From: Mycocentrospora acerina
Lineage: Eukaryota; Ascomycota; Dothideomycetes; Pleosporales
Length of the DNA: 64,000 nt
Assembly (NCBI GenBank): GCA_022701365.1
Contig: JAKUHH010000184.1
Coordinates: 682,001-746,000 of the forward strand
Direction of reading: 5' to 3'
Translations under genes and position numbers: made by a program
In this document: in pieces, positions 35,801 through 45,940 of the stretch
How positions within the stretch are numbered: position 1 is the first letter of the stretch
Layout: every line of letters begins with the position of its first letter
The notes under the pieces: model-generated
The model's database searches: none
Told to the model about the DNA's origin: nothing
The model's input: only the letters and a program-made list of their open reading frames with translations

Positions 35801-35978
35801 CAACTCCAACCAATTACAAGCCACATATAGCACAGCACAGTACATCATGACATGGCATGACATGACATTCACATGTACGTCTTCTACTCTCGCTTCATCG
35901 GACTCAACTTTCTCTGCGCGGTGCATCGACTGGGCTGTTTGTTCTCAATGAAGAGGTCTACCAAGTACCATACCTACC

Positions 35979-36021
<43 letters not shown>

Positions 36022-36679
36022 CTTTCTACTGACTTGCCTACTTGCCTACTTACCTTCTTACTAACTTGACCGCTTACCTACCTACCTCCCTATCTACCTA
36101 CCTACTTACTTACACACCTCCGGCACCCATTCTTGTTTTTCTCTTTCTTTCCACTTCCTCTATAAGATAAAATTAAAAGGAGACCTGAATAGTACGACTC
36201 TTTTAATGTGGTTTCTCACATTTCTCTTTCAACAAATTTTTTTTTAATAAAAATAAAAAAGGCCTTTCTTACTTACTTGCCAACACCGGGGCGATTGGAA
36301 ATTAAGAAAGATGGGCAAAAGAAAAGGGAGGAAGGAAGAAGGGGAAAAGGAGACGAGCGTACATCACTGTGTTGTAACATTCACTAACCAATGTGCGGCT
36401 GAGGGATTCGACATGCACCCTTTTCTTCTCAAGTATATTCGCGCCTCCAAGCCTCCTCGCCGCCTTGTCAAGGGGTAGCCCGCGTCAAAAGCTTCAAATT
36501 CGATTCATGCTCATCACGTTCAAAGGAAGATGATAGTGATTGTCAGTAGAGACATTCTGTTTCTTTTTTTTTTCTTTTCATTCCGTCGTCTATATGGTAT
36601 CCTCCCAATGCTTTTCTCTACGCCGCTGAAGCGGCATGTACGTCACATCCCCCTCCTACGCCAAGCCATGGTCGGTAGT
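29841..36679. other. 6.8 kb gene-poor region
   Basis: No gene supported. Around 31085-32075 several overlapping short frames include one hydrophobic segment (MVLILAAVELAIFLGIAIS) and Pro/Ser-rich pieces that might be remnants of a membrane-protein gene, but frames are broken and I could not build exons. From about 35560 the sequence is A/T- and repeat-rich. The right end holds the 3' flank of CCT5. Confidence 0.45.
35970..36115. repeat. CTTA/CCTA tetranucleotide microsatellite
   Basis: Pure (CTTA)n core followed by degenerate CCTA/CTTG/CTTA units. Non-coding. Confidence 0.9.
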
Positions 36680-39638
36680 TTAAAAGTCATTTTCGTCGCT
36701 TCCGGCGATGATTACGTTGTTGATCTGGACAATTGTTAGCATTGTGTACATGGAGTACAAAAAAACTCCCAAAAAATATGCACATGACAGAACCAAATGG
36801 ATTTGGATGACGAATTTCGTGAGCGCCACAAATCAAATGGTGCACATTGTGTGTAACATGTGAGGAAGCACTTGTGCACCAACACTTTTGTGATCCCTGC
36901 ATCCCATCGATCCTGCGATTGGCAAGATGCAAGGCGTGCAAGGGGGGGAGGAGGGGGGATGTGGGATGGCACAGCGAGGAGATCTCAGAGAGAGGACATT
37001 TACTAAAACAGGGTAATGCAACATGGAAAACGAAATCAAAACATACCTTGAGTACCATTCTGCAGAGCTGTGTCGCAAGCATAAGCTGTTGCCGTTTTGA
37101 GATCAAGGGGTCGATCACAAAGTGCTCCTTCATATCTGCAATTGCGCCACGTTAGCACGATCCTTGACTAGCGGAAACACCACCAAAAGGATATGATGTG
37201 ATTGAAGCAGTGACGACTCATCATGCGGTGACCACCGGAGTTCGCGGTATCGGATGACACAGCGCGTAGGCGGTACGTGGGGGTTCGTTGCAAGACCCCA
37301 CCAAGGTGTTGGGTGTGGATGGTTGTCAGATGCCACGGGACCATGCATGACTGCAGGTGTACCACAATGCCGATACGCGGAACGGCGGTGTCAAGAGCGG
37401 GAAGTACCCGCTGATACAAAAAGTGGGCAGAATTGTACGAAAACGTAAGGAGATGATTGTTGTCAAGGGCGAATGACGTGGACAAAAGTTGTACTTACCA
37501 TTGCTTCCCGATTGCATGCAGTCGACTCCTAACCTCGTATTCTTCTCCTTGGCTTGACGGGACTTGATGTTGGCTAGAGTCTCAATGGGGCTGAGACCAG
37601 AGTTCTCAGCCAGCGCCATGGGTACACAATCCAGGGCATCGGCAAAGGCGCGCATTGCGTACTGCTCAAGACCGGGGCTCTGTGGATGGTCAGCTATCGG
37701 AGAAAAAAAAAAAAAAAAAAAAAAAAAGGGTCGCAGAGTGCTCGGGATGCCTACCTTTACGGCTGCATCTTCAACTGCCAACGAGCATGCAATTTCGGCG
37801 GCACCGCCACCGTAGACGATACGGCTGTCTCGTACGAGGTTCCGGACGACGCAAAGAGCATCGTGCAGTGATCGCTTCGCCTCGTCGATGATCTGTGGGG
37901 TGTCAGCATTGTAATGGGTCGTGGATTTTTGTTCTCAACACCGCTTGTGGGGCCGCTCCCCGAACTTGGGGAAAACGTACCATCTTGTTGCTGCCGCGGA
38001 CAAAGACAGTGACGGCTCTGGTGTTTGCGCACTCCTCAATGACGAGCATCTTGTCTCTTGTGGTTCCAAAGGTGAGTTCGCGGACGATTCCAGCCTTGCC
38101 CAGCTTTTCTGCGCTGAGATCCTCGAAGCGCGGTACTATGCGGCCGTTTGTGGCAATTGCAATGAGTTCAATCTCAGGGCCTCCAACCCATCGTACGGCG
38201 GGCAGCTTGTTTGTGAGAAGGAGGTGGTTGGCCTCGTCGTCAAAGCCCCACTGACATATGACAACATTGGCGCCCGTGTTCTTGATCTGCTCAATCATCT
38301 CGGTGAACTTGCTGGACTCGTAGTTTTGCAGCTTCTTGAACTCCTCGACCGAGGTGATGTCGAGCTTGTGCTTGGTCTTGGGCTTGGGGGGCTCGAATGC
38401 ACAGGTCAGGATGGCGAGTTTGGCGTCCTTGACCTCGGAAGGCATCTGGGGGTGGGAAAAGTCCTTGTCTATTATGACGCCCTTGACGAGCAATGTGTCT
38501 TCGAGCGCGCCGCCAACCTTGCCGTCGACCTTGATGAGCTCAAAGTCGACGTCCTTGCGGTCGAGATCGGCGACGGAGAGGACGGCGTCGACGGCGATTC
38601 TTGCAAACTGGTCGTGCGCCTTTGAGACGATTTTGCTGCCCAGGCTCGTCTTGGCGACCTTGAAGAGGTCCTCGGTGTTGTCCTTGTCAAAGTGGATCTC
38701 GTCGCTGATCTCGTCGAGGCGGGCAACGGCGACCTCGCAGGCCTGGTCGTAGCCGTCGGCGATCCTGATGGGGTGGATGCCCTTGTCGATGAGGTCGGCG
38801 GCTTGCTCGAGCAGGGCGCCGGCCAGGACAACGACGCCGGTTGTGCCGTCACCAATCTCCTCGTCCTGGGACTTTGACAGCTCGACGAGCAGCTTGGCGA
38901 CGGGGTTTGAAATCTCCATCTGGGAGAGGATGGTGGCGCCATCGTTGGTGACGGTGATGTCGCCGTCGGGGGAGATGAGGATCTTGTCGAGGCCGCGTGG
39001 ACCCTGCAGGATGGGTTAGTGATGGTGGTGGTGTTATCAATAGTGGTGGTGTTGTCAATGGTGGTGGTGTTGTCAATGGTGGTGGTGTTGTCAATGGTGT
39101 TGGTGTTGATGGTGTTGTCAATGGTGTGTTCATGTCAGCAAGGGCCGTGGACCATTACGTACCAGAGACGTCTTGACAATGTTGGCGACCGTCTTGGCGG
39201 CGAGAATGTGCGACTTGACGGCCTCGTTGCCGTGCTGCCTCTTCTTCTTGCCCTGGCTGCCCTGTGCGTCAGCGCGTGCTTGTGTGCCGTGCAGCTTCGC
39301 CGGCGACGTACTCTCGGACGATGATGAACGGCCGGCCTGCCTCGTCCTTCATCACCTGCGCTGTGTGCCATGGCGTCAGTGCGTGTTCCTGTCCGTGTGC
39401 CTGTTCCTCAGAGGGCGCGGGGTAGTTCTGGGGGCGGGCGGCGGCGAGGCATACCGTTCGACATGTCCAGTTCTGCGGGCGAGCACGGTCAGCACGTGAG
39501 CAAGAGGGCGCGACACAGGCGGGTGGGCGTGCATGTCCGTGTGTGTACATGGACGTCGATGCACACACACATACACATGTGTGCATGCATTTGTGTGCCG
39601 TGGCAGCTGGTGGATGCGGCAGACTTACGCATCGCCAT
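36680..39638 (-). CDS. CCT5: T-complex protein 1 subunit epsilon (chaperonin CCT5)
   Basis: Nine exons on the minus strand: 39638-39629, 39472-39455, 39360-39312, 39256-39163, 39003-37981, 37892-37755, 37679-37499, 37135-37047 and 36724-36680, all GT-AG and phase-consistent, giving 548 residues, normal for this subunit. Group II chaperonin motifs are present: GPRGLDKIL, NDGATIL, GDGTTG (ATP binding/hydrolysis) and GGGAAEI. Epsilon-specific stretches are GKKKRQHGNEAVKSHILAA, PPKPKTKHKLDITS and the tail VIIAGSDEND. It is one of eight subunits of the cytosolic TRiC/CCT ring that folds actin and tubulin. The first two exons are only 10 and 18 nt. Intron 4 contains an 18-bp minisatellite and intron 6 a run of 25 T on the sense strand. 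Head-to-head with the HP1-like gene, 386 bp apart. Confidence 0.96.
37703..37727. repeat. Poly-A run of 25 in a CCT5 intron
   Basis: Uninterrupted A25 on the plus strand, so poly-T on the sense strand, upstream of the 3' splice site of CCT5 intron 6. It probably serves as an extended polypyrimidine tract; length may be prone to sequencing error. Confidence 0.85.
39024..39130. repeat. 18-bp minisatellite within CCT5 intron 4
   Basis: Four near-perfect tandem copies of GGTGGTGGTGTTGTCAAT followed by a shortened, interrupted copy. All lies inside the 159-bp intron 39004-39162, filling most of it. Confidence 0.9.
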
Positions 39639-40024
39639 GGTGGCAGGATGAGTCGCTCCGCAGTAAGTTCGGGTGTGCGGGAGCTCGGTGCTGTATCCAG
39701 GTCACGACAGCCAACAGTGCTGTGTGTGTGTCTGGGAGGGGTGGCGGGTGGACGGGGGACTGCGGGCGTGTCTGTCGGTCTTCAGTCGCATGGCCGCTCT
39801 TCAAACTTTCAGATTCCACAGGCCCCGGCATTCGCGCTAGTGGCCGCCACGCCAAGCCGAGCCTCATTTGTCGCCCACGGCCGCCGACAGCTCCACGCCC
39901 TCGTTCCCTCGCCCTCTGAGCCCTGCGCCGCGTGCAATTGGGCCCCCCTCGCGCCGCCCCAGCTCCAGAAACCCTCCGCCCGCCCGCCACTCCGCCCCCG
40001 CCCTCCAGCGACCGCCGTCCCGCA
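39639..40024. promoter_or_regulatory. Divergent promoter, CCT5 / HP1-like gene
   Basis: 386 bp between start codons of two housekeeping genes transcribed away from each other. GC-rich near the HP1 side; no TATA box seen. Co-regulation is inferred only. Confidence 0.5.
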
Positions 40025-40196
40025 ATGCCGCGTGAGCTGCGCCCGTCCCACGCCGCGCATCGTCGCGTCAGGAACACGCCCGCTGACGCGTAAACAGCTG
40101 CTCTCAGTGACGCCGGCTCCTCCAGCGACGAGCAGGTCCCTGCCCAGCACAAGACGACCCAAGCCGAGCCAGAGCACCGCTTGGCCGCCGACAACC

Positions 40197-40228
<32 letters not shown>

Positions 40229-41004
40229 GGCTCCATTGCCGACGACGAGTACGCGCGCCTGCTGTCCGTACATGGGGCGCCCTGTGTTGATTGTGCGACA
40301 GATACATTGTCGAGGAGATCCTGAAGCACCGCTTCACAAAAGTGAGCTTCCTCCCCACACGCGACGTGCGCGCAGCCAGCTAACGGCCGACTCAGGATGG
40401 CGAGCTCGAGCTCGACGTCAAGTGGGTAGGCTACGACGACCCCAAGGACCGCACATGGGAGCCCGAGTCGAATCTGTACGTTGTCCGCGCCGCGCCCTTT
40501 GCCCCTTCATGCTAACAGACGCAGGGCTGGCGCCATCGACGTCCTCGACGCCTACTTCAAGAAGATCAAGGGCAGGCCAGAGCCCAAGACCGCCGCAAAG
40601 CGCAAGGCACGCCCGGCTAGCGCAAAGGTCGAAGCCGCCAACATACCCACGGCAAGCACGAAGCGCGCCAAGAAGGACTGGAGCCCACCACAAGGCACTT
40701 GGGAACACGACGTCAGCCACATTGACACGGTCGAAGAGAGTCTTGACAGCAAGACGGGCGAGATGGCCCGGTATGCCTACCTGGTCTGGAACAACCAGCG
40801 CAAGACCCAACACCCGCTCAAGCACGTCTACCAAAAGTGCCCTCAAAAGGTATCTTGCTTGCCACGGCGCATGGCCACCCTTGTACACCTCTCAGGCGCA
40901 TGACTGACGCCCCGTAGATGCTTGAATACTATGAGAGCCATCTAGTCTTCACGCAGAATAGCGATTTGAACGGCGAGGACGATCTCAGGATGCACGACAT
41001 TTGA
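40025..41004 (+). CDS. HP1-like chromodomain / chromo-shadow protein
   Basis: Six exons (40025-40031, 40098-40248, 40302-40341, 40396-40475, 40525-40849, 40918-41004) give 229 residues. The first exon is 7 nt (ATGCCGC), producing the N-terminus MPPALSDAGSSSDEQ typical of fungal HP1 proteins. A poly-Asp run of nine precedes the chromodomain (about 53-95: EYIVEEILKHRF ... KWVGYDDPKDRTWEPESNL), which keeps the aromatic cage Tyr, Trp and Tyr that reads methylated H3K9. A basic hinge (KRKARPASAK) leads to a C-terminal chromo-shadow domain (about 145-215) for dimerisation. Expected role: heterochromatin formation and silencing, including of RIP-affected DNA and secondary-metabolite clusters. It is close in size to Neurospora HPO and Aspergillus HepA. 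Confidence 0.93.
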
Positions 41005-42313
41005 TCAGCCCCGACCTGACTACAGATGACTACAGTTTCCATCCGACTGCCGCCATCTCACCACAAGCCTGACAACCAGACACACCTGTTGCAGTCATTT
41101 CAGTCTATGCGAGGAAGCCTGCCCCTCCTCAGCGTGCCATGTAGAGCAGTCCTCCGCATCATAAGCGCTGTGTAAAGCGCGCAGTTCACCTACAAGTAGA
41201 TGAAAGCTCTAGAGTTGGATTTTCCAAGGTTTCAAGGGCTGCTTCTGTATTTTACTCGGGCATTTACACATGCTCAACATGTGTTTTCTCTAGCTCTTGT
41301 GGGTTGGGATATCTACGCCATCAATGCGAGATTTGGGCGGTTCATTCAATTGGAAAACGGGATCCATGATTGCTGGATTGTCAAATACCAGCCGGGCCAT
41401 GTCTGAAGCCATTTGACGGAAGAGGGTGACGACTCCAAGCGCTTGAGATTGTTGAGATTTGACTGTTTGAATGAGACTTGCCAATTCGAACAATTTTTTC
41501 CCCAAGATAATTCAGGATTCGAGCAATGGACATGGATATGTAGTATCGTATAGAAAATGTGACGACGCGACAATCATTACCTACCACGTGACTTCGTGTC
41601 AGCGCTCTCTATCATTGCAACCAACACTAGCAATGCCAACTATCTCTGCTCCAACTTAATCTTACCATTATTGTCTATCCAATTTCAAATTCCCTTACCA
41701 GTCGTCATCCTAATCTCCTTTTAACAACCTGTTCCGCGTTTCAAATCCAACCTCTTGCCTTTGCGCGTTGTCGCGCCCCCAGCCCTTCCCAGCCTCCAGC
41801 CACCCACCAACCACCCGCCGCACGCACCTGCCATGCCTCTACAAAACTGCCACAGCCCGAGTTGCTACGCTTGGGGACTACTCACTGCACACACCACAAC
41901 AATTGACGATTTTGATCCATTTTATATATTTAAATATATCTGCTTTTTTTGACGGGTTATTTATTACAATCAAGTTCCCGATTCGTGGATTAAGCTTGGA
42001 CCTGCAACTTCTCCACGTCAAACTAGGTTGGCCTGTAGAAGGTTACCACGACTACACACTGTTGATTGGATTGGTATTTCCAAGACGAGAGAGAAAAAAG
42101 GTACATACTTACAGCACACACCCCATCCACATCACACATTCACACCGACATTTTCCCTTTCCACTAAATATATCTAAAAAAAAAAACACCAACTAACTCT
42201 CTCTCCTAGAACTTGTTCCTCGCCACATTCACACACCACAACACAGCTTCTCACATACTGCTGCTACTACTACTACTACCACCACCACCACCACCACCCA
42301 ACAACCCGCAGCC
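41005..42313. other. 1.3 kb intergenic region upstream of the membrane microprotein
   Basis: No larger gene supported. The right half is pyrimidine- and CA-rich and ends in CTA/CCA triplet runs just before the 42314 start codon, resembling a long 5' leader. Confidence 0.5.
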
Positions 42314-42460
42314 ATGAAGCGCAACGTCGTCATCTTCCTCATCATCCTCATCCTCTTCATCTTCATCGGCCTCATCGCCTACCTCATCTACTACCTGCAA
42401 ACGCGCATGGCCGTCGGCGGCACATCGTCGGCAAGCTCGACAGATATGAGCGAGGTGTAA
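42314..42460 (+). CDS. 48-residue single-pass membrane microprotein (unknown)
   Basis: A short frame, ATG to TAA, encoding 48 residues: MKRN, then one long hydrophobic segment (about 5-29, rich in Ile, Leu and Phe), then QTRMAVGG and a Ser/Thr tail ending SEV. It uses C-ending codons heavily (ATC, CTC, TTC), like the real genes nearby and unlike the surrounding A/T-rich DNA. This, with a leader of CCA/CTA repeats directly before the ATG and no other gene in about 2.3 kb, argues that it is expressed. No family recognised. The charge pattern suggests the N-terminus may lie in the cytosol, but topology is uncertain. Confidence 0.6.
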   Translation: MKRNVVIFLIILILFIFIGLIAYLIYYLQTRMAVGGTSSASSTDMSEV

Positions 42461-43362
42461 AAGACACTGTTATACACATTTATGAATATTTTACTTTTTT
42501 TATTTATTTTAAAACAAGGACAACTCAGAGCCTGCGGGGAAGAGGAGGACGACGAACACTGACGATATATACACATACACAAGGCTTGATTTGATGGCTG
42601 TGTGCCACAATGGGGGGAGAAGACGTGGGATGATTTGCATGACTTGGGGCGTTTGGGATGGGATCGACTGGAATGAATGGGATTGGCGTTTGAAAAGACT
42701 TGCAAATGAATTATTGTTACATGACGGATGGGGAATGGTATGAAGATTGGAGGAGGTCCAGGTCGGGCTCTCTGGATAGAGAGATTGATGGATGGATGGA
42801 TGGATGGATGGATGAATACCCGCAATATTGCGCTGTTGTTGTTGTTGTTGTTACCTCGAATGGATTGTTAATACTATACGGCCATCATGGCCAATGAAAG
42901 TGAAACCAGAAGAATATATTGCACCCATTAGTCAGCCCTTTTTTTTTGCCTGTGATATCAAAGTACGGTTCGAAAAAGAAGAAGAAAAACTTTGAACGGG
43001 GTAAAAAAAATGCAGTCATGAAAATTACCTTTAACACTGTTGACGCAAAGCAAAATATCCAAACATATACAACTAAGCTAGGCTAAGCTCCGTAAACAAT
43101 CTTAATGTCCATACAAGAAAAGCTAAACCCCGTAAACAGTCTCAATGTCCATTAAAAAAAAGCTAAACCCCACAAACAATCACAATGTCGATAAAAAAGC
43201 TAAACCCTACAAACAATCTCAATGTCCACACAAAAAAGCTAAACCCCGCAAACAGTCTCAATGTCCATACAAAAAAGCTAAACCCTACAAACAATCACAA
43301 TGTCGATAAAAAAAACTAAACCCTACAAACAATCTCAATGTTACTTCCCTATAACCACCCCC
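42461..43362. other. Intergenic region with microsatellite and minisatellite
   Basis: 0.9 kb between the microprotein stop and the F-box gene stop. Contains a (GATG)n run at about 42784-42816 and the 39-bp minisatellite listed separately; otherwise A/T-rich. No gene seen. Confidence 0.55.
43083..43341. repeat. Minisatellite, ~39-bp unit, about 7 copies
   Basis: Tandem units built on AAGCTAAACCCCGTAAACA followed by CTCAATGTCCAT and an A-rich spacer, with small substitutions alternating between two subtypes (GTCCAT/GTCGAT). Ends about 20 bp from the F-box stop codon. Confidence 0.92.
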
Positions 43363-45338
43363 CTACCACCCTTCATCACTCTCCTCCTCATCATCACTCC
43401 ACCCCCTATCACACGTCTTCCAAAACGCCGTCGGTCCCGCCGGTCCATGAGGATCGAAATCCTTATCAAACCACGTCCCCACCACACCACGCTTAGATCG
43501 TAAACCACCGACTTGAATACCCTCACTGCGCCATCGCTCTTCTCCGCTGCAAGGGAAAAGTTAGTAATACACTGCTATTTTTCTTTATAAAAATAGGGAA
43601 AGTTTTGGAACAGAAATACGTGGAAAGGAAGAAGGAAAATAACAATAATAATAATAATAAGAGAAGCGACCAATACTTACCCGTAAAACACCGAGATAGT
43701 CTGCCAGCGCACATCACCCGAGGGAGTAAGGCGTACAGAACCTGAAATTTCATCATTAGCAAACTTGTCGATACCGGTGATTTGACGAGTGATTATTTTT
43801 TTTTAAATATAAAAGAAATACACTTGTCAAAAAATCACAAAAGGCACGACATGTCTTGACATACCTCGTATCTTTGAACTAGCATTCGGATCCCACGCTG
43901 CATCTACGGCACGAGATTTCCCCGTAAAGTGTACGACGGGTAGGGCGGGATTGTCGAATTCTCCTGCTGCCTCGACTGACGTGACGTGCAGATCCATGAG
44001 GATGTGGCGGATTGCTTCTTCGGTCGCGAGGGGCGCGCGGGGTTCGTCCGAGGGGTGCTTTAGTGCTTGGGCGCTGAAGTTGAATTGGTGGAGATCTATT
44101 TTTTGTCAATACAATATATATAAGTGTGTGTGTGTGAAAAAGAGAGAGTGAAAAGAAAAAAAAGTGAAAATGAAACGCATACCGTTGTAGTCCATGAAAC
44201 ACACAATCTGCCCATTAACATTAGCATCAGTATCAACGTCAACGTCAGCACCAGATATCCAGCCATTATGATGATTACAACAGCAAACTCCATTTGATCT
44301 GGAATGGAGCAGACTTACCCTCGACCACAACCCCTCAACACTATACGGATCCCTCATCTTCAACGGCACCTCCAACTCCCTTGGTAATACCATTTTCTGT
44401 CCCCTCTCCCGCACCACGCCCTCCAACGGCTCTGCCCACGGCGGCCGAAAACTCTGCATAAACCGCCTACAACACATGCCCGAATTATACCCCAGCACAA
44501 TCATGATGCTCTCCACCATCTCCCAATTCGTCCGCATACTCCCATCCTCCATAAATGGCCCCCACATGGTCTTGTCAGTATAGTTTCTCAGGTCGTACAC
44601 GCGGGAGCGCGCATACGCATGTGTGGATAGAACCCTCCGGCCCGTGGTGGTGGACGGAATGCCAAAGAGACAGAGGAGCTTGGCGCTGAGTTGTCGGCTT
44701 TGCTCGTCGTCGGCCGCTTTCTGGTTCTCGGTCCCCGCGTGCAAGTACAGCGAAGAGCGGCACATGAAGGCATCGTGGTTTTGCGTTATCGATGTGAAGA
44801 GTTGCGAGACTAGCGCTTGGTTTTGCGAGTGGCCATGCTCGTCGCTGGATGCCGAGGCGATGAGCGTTTCGACTGTCGAGGCGACAAAGGAGAATTCATC
44901 GCGCTTTGTAACATGTCAGTATTTATTTATTTATTTCTTGTTCTCATTCTTCTTCTTGTTCTTCTTCTTCTTCTTCCAAGTGAGATGGGGATTTGTTTTA
45001 TAATTCTCTTCTCATCACCTTTAGAAAGTTGTCGGCTGATTCTAGTATCCTGCGACACTTGACAATCTTCTGGAGCTCCGGTACCCAATCCGGCTCTGCA
45101 TCTTGAGCCTCTCGTCGCGGGTCATCCTAAATTGATATCAGAACAATTTGATCAAAGCCTTCTTGCTTGGTTCGCGTACAAAGTTCTTCAGGTAGTGTGC
45201 TTTGTACAACCGTTTGTTCTTCTTGATGAACTCATTGAAGCCCCGAGATGCTTGCGCGCATGCTGCAAGGTCTTCAGGATTGATCTCTTCCAAGATTCGT
45301 ATCAAGACATCATAACATAAATCTAGGAGTTCCGTCAT
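43363..45338 (-). CDS. F-box protein
   Basis: Seven exons (45338-45180, 45126-45019, 44903-44319, 44207-44183, 44095-43865, 43741-43681, 43546-43363), all phase-consistent, give 450 residues. The N-terminus MTELLDLCYDVLIRILEEI with NPEDLAACAQASRGFNEFI is an F-box, the Skp1-binding motif of SCF ubiquitin ligases. The remainder is the ~400-residue C-terminal region seen in fungal F-box proteins of unknown target, with RIVCFMDYNDLHQFNF and a late block VVGTWFDKDFDPHGPAGPTAFW that look conserved. The acidic C-terminus DDEEESDEGW ends the protein. Likely role: substrate adaptor for ubiquitination; target unknown. The third intron contains an open frame, so an unspliced reading would also be open there; the spliced form gives the more coherent protein. 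Confidence 0.85.
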
Positions 45339-45940
45339 CGCGACTATATGGTTCCTGCGCCTGAGCTGTACACGGAAGTGAAGAGAAAAGGTTCAAGTGT
45401 CAATGTCGTGATGGAGTCTCGGCATGTATGTGTAATACGGTGGGGTTCCATCGGACATAATGATAATAACCCCGATAGGGCTAGACGCAGCTGGGATGAA
45501 TGACGCCAAAGAGTGTTCCGCAATCATCGTAATGATTGCACTTGACTGCAGTGCATTTTCTATGACTAAGGGTTCAAGACTCAAAAACAACATGTAATTA
45601 TGGGCGGTGTAGCGCAGCTAAGCTCTAATCAACATTACTCCAACAACCAGCTCCCACCCAACGATTTGACCTAGAAACGAAGCATCTGATGTTGACTTGA
45701 TCCATGATAAAATGATGCCGAAAAAGAAAGAAACAAGAAAGCCAATTTCCAAACGCCTCATAGTAAGGTACTCTACACTTTGGGTATCTATGTAAACACA
45801 GCAAGATGAAGTCCTAATATTCGCTCATGAAAAATGCAATTTGCACACGATCCCACATTAGAAAATGCAAAAAAAAATTTGAGAAAGGAACAGGATCTAT
45901 GGCCAGTCCTCAGCCAGTGAGATGAACCAATGAGGCTGTG
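45339..45940. other. Intergenic region (F-box promoter / Zn2Cys6 factor 3' flank)
   Basis: 602 bp, both neighbours on the minus strand. A/T-rich, no gene seen. Confidence 0.5.

Noticed and set aside
39543..40907. 454-codon plus-strand open frame across the CCT5/HP1 promoter
   Set aside because: GC-rich, reads through the introns of the HP1-like gene in a different frame and lacks the chromo motifs.
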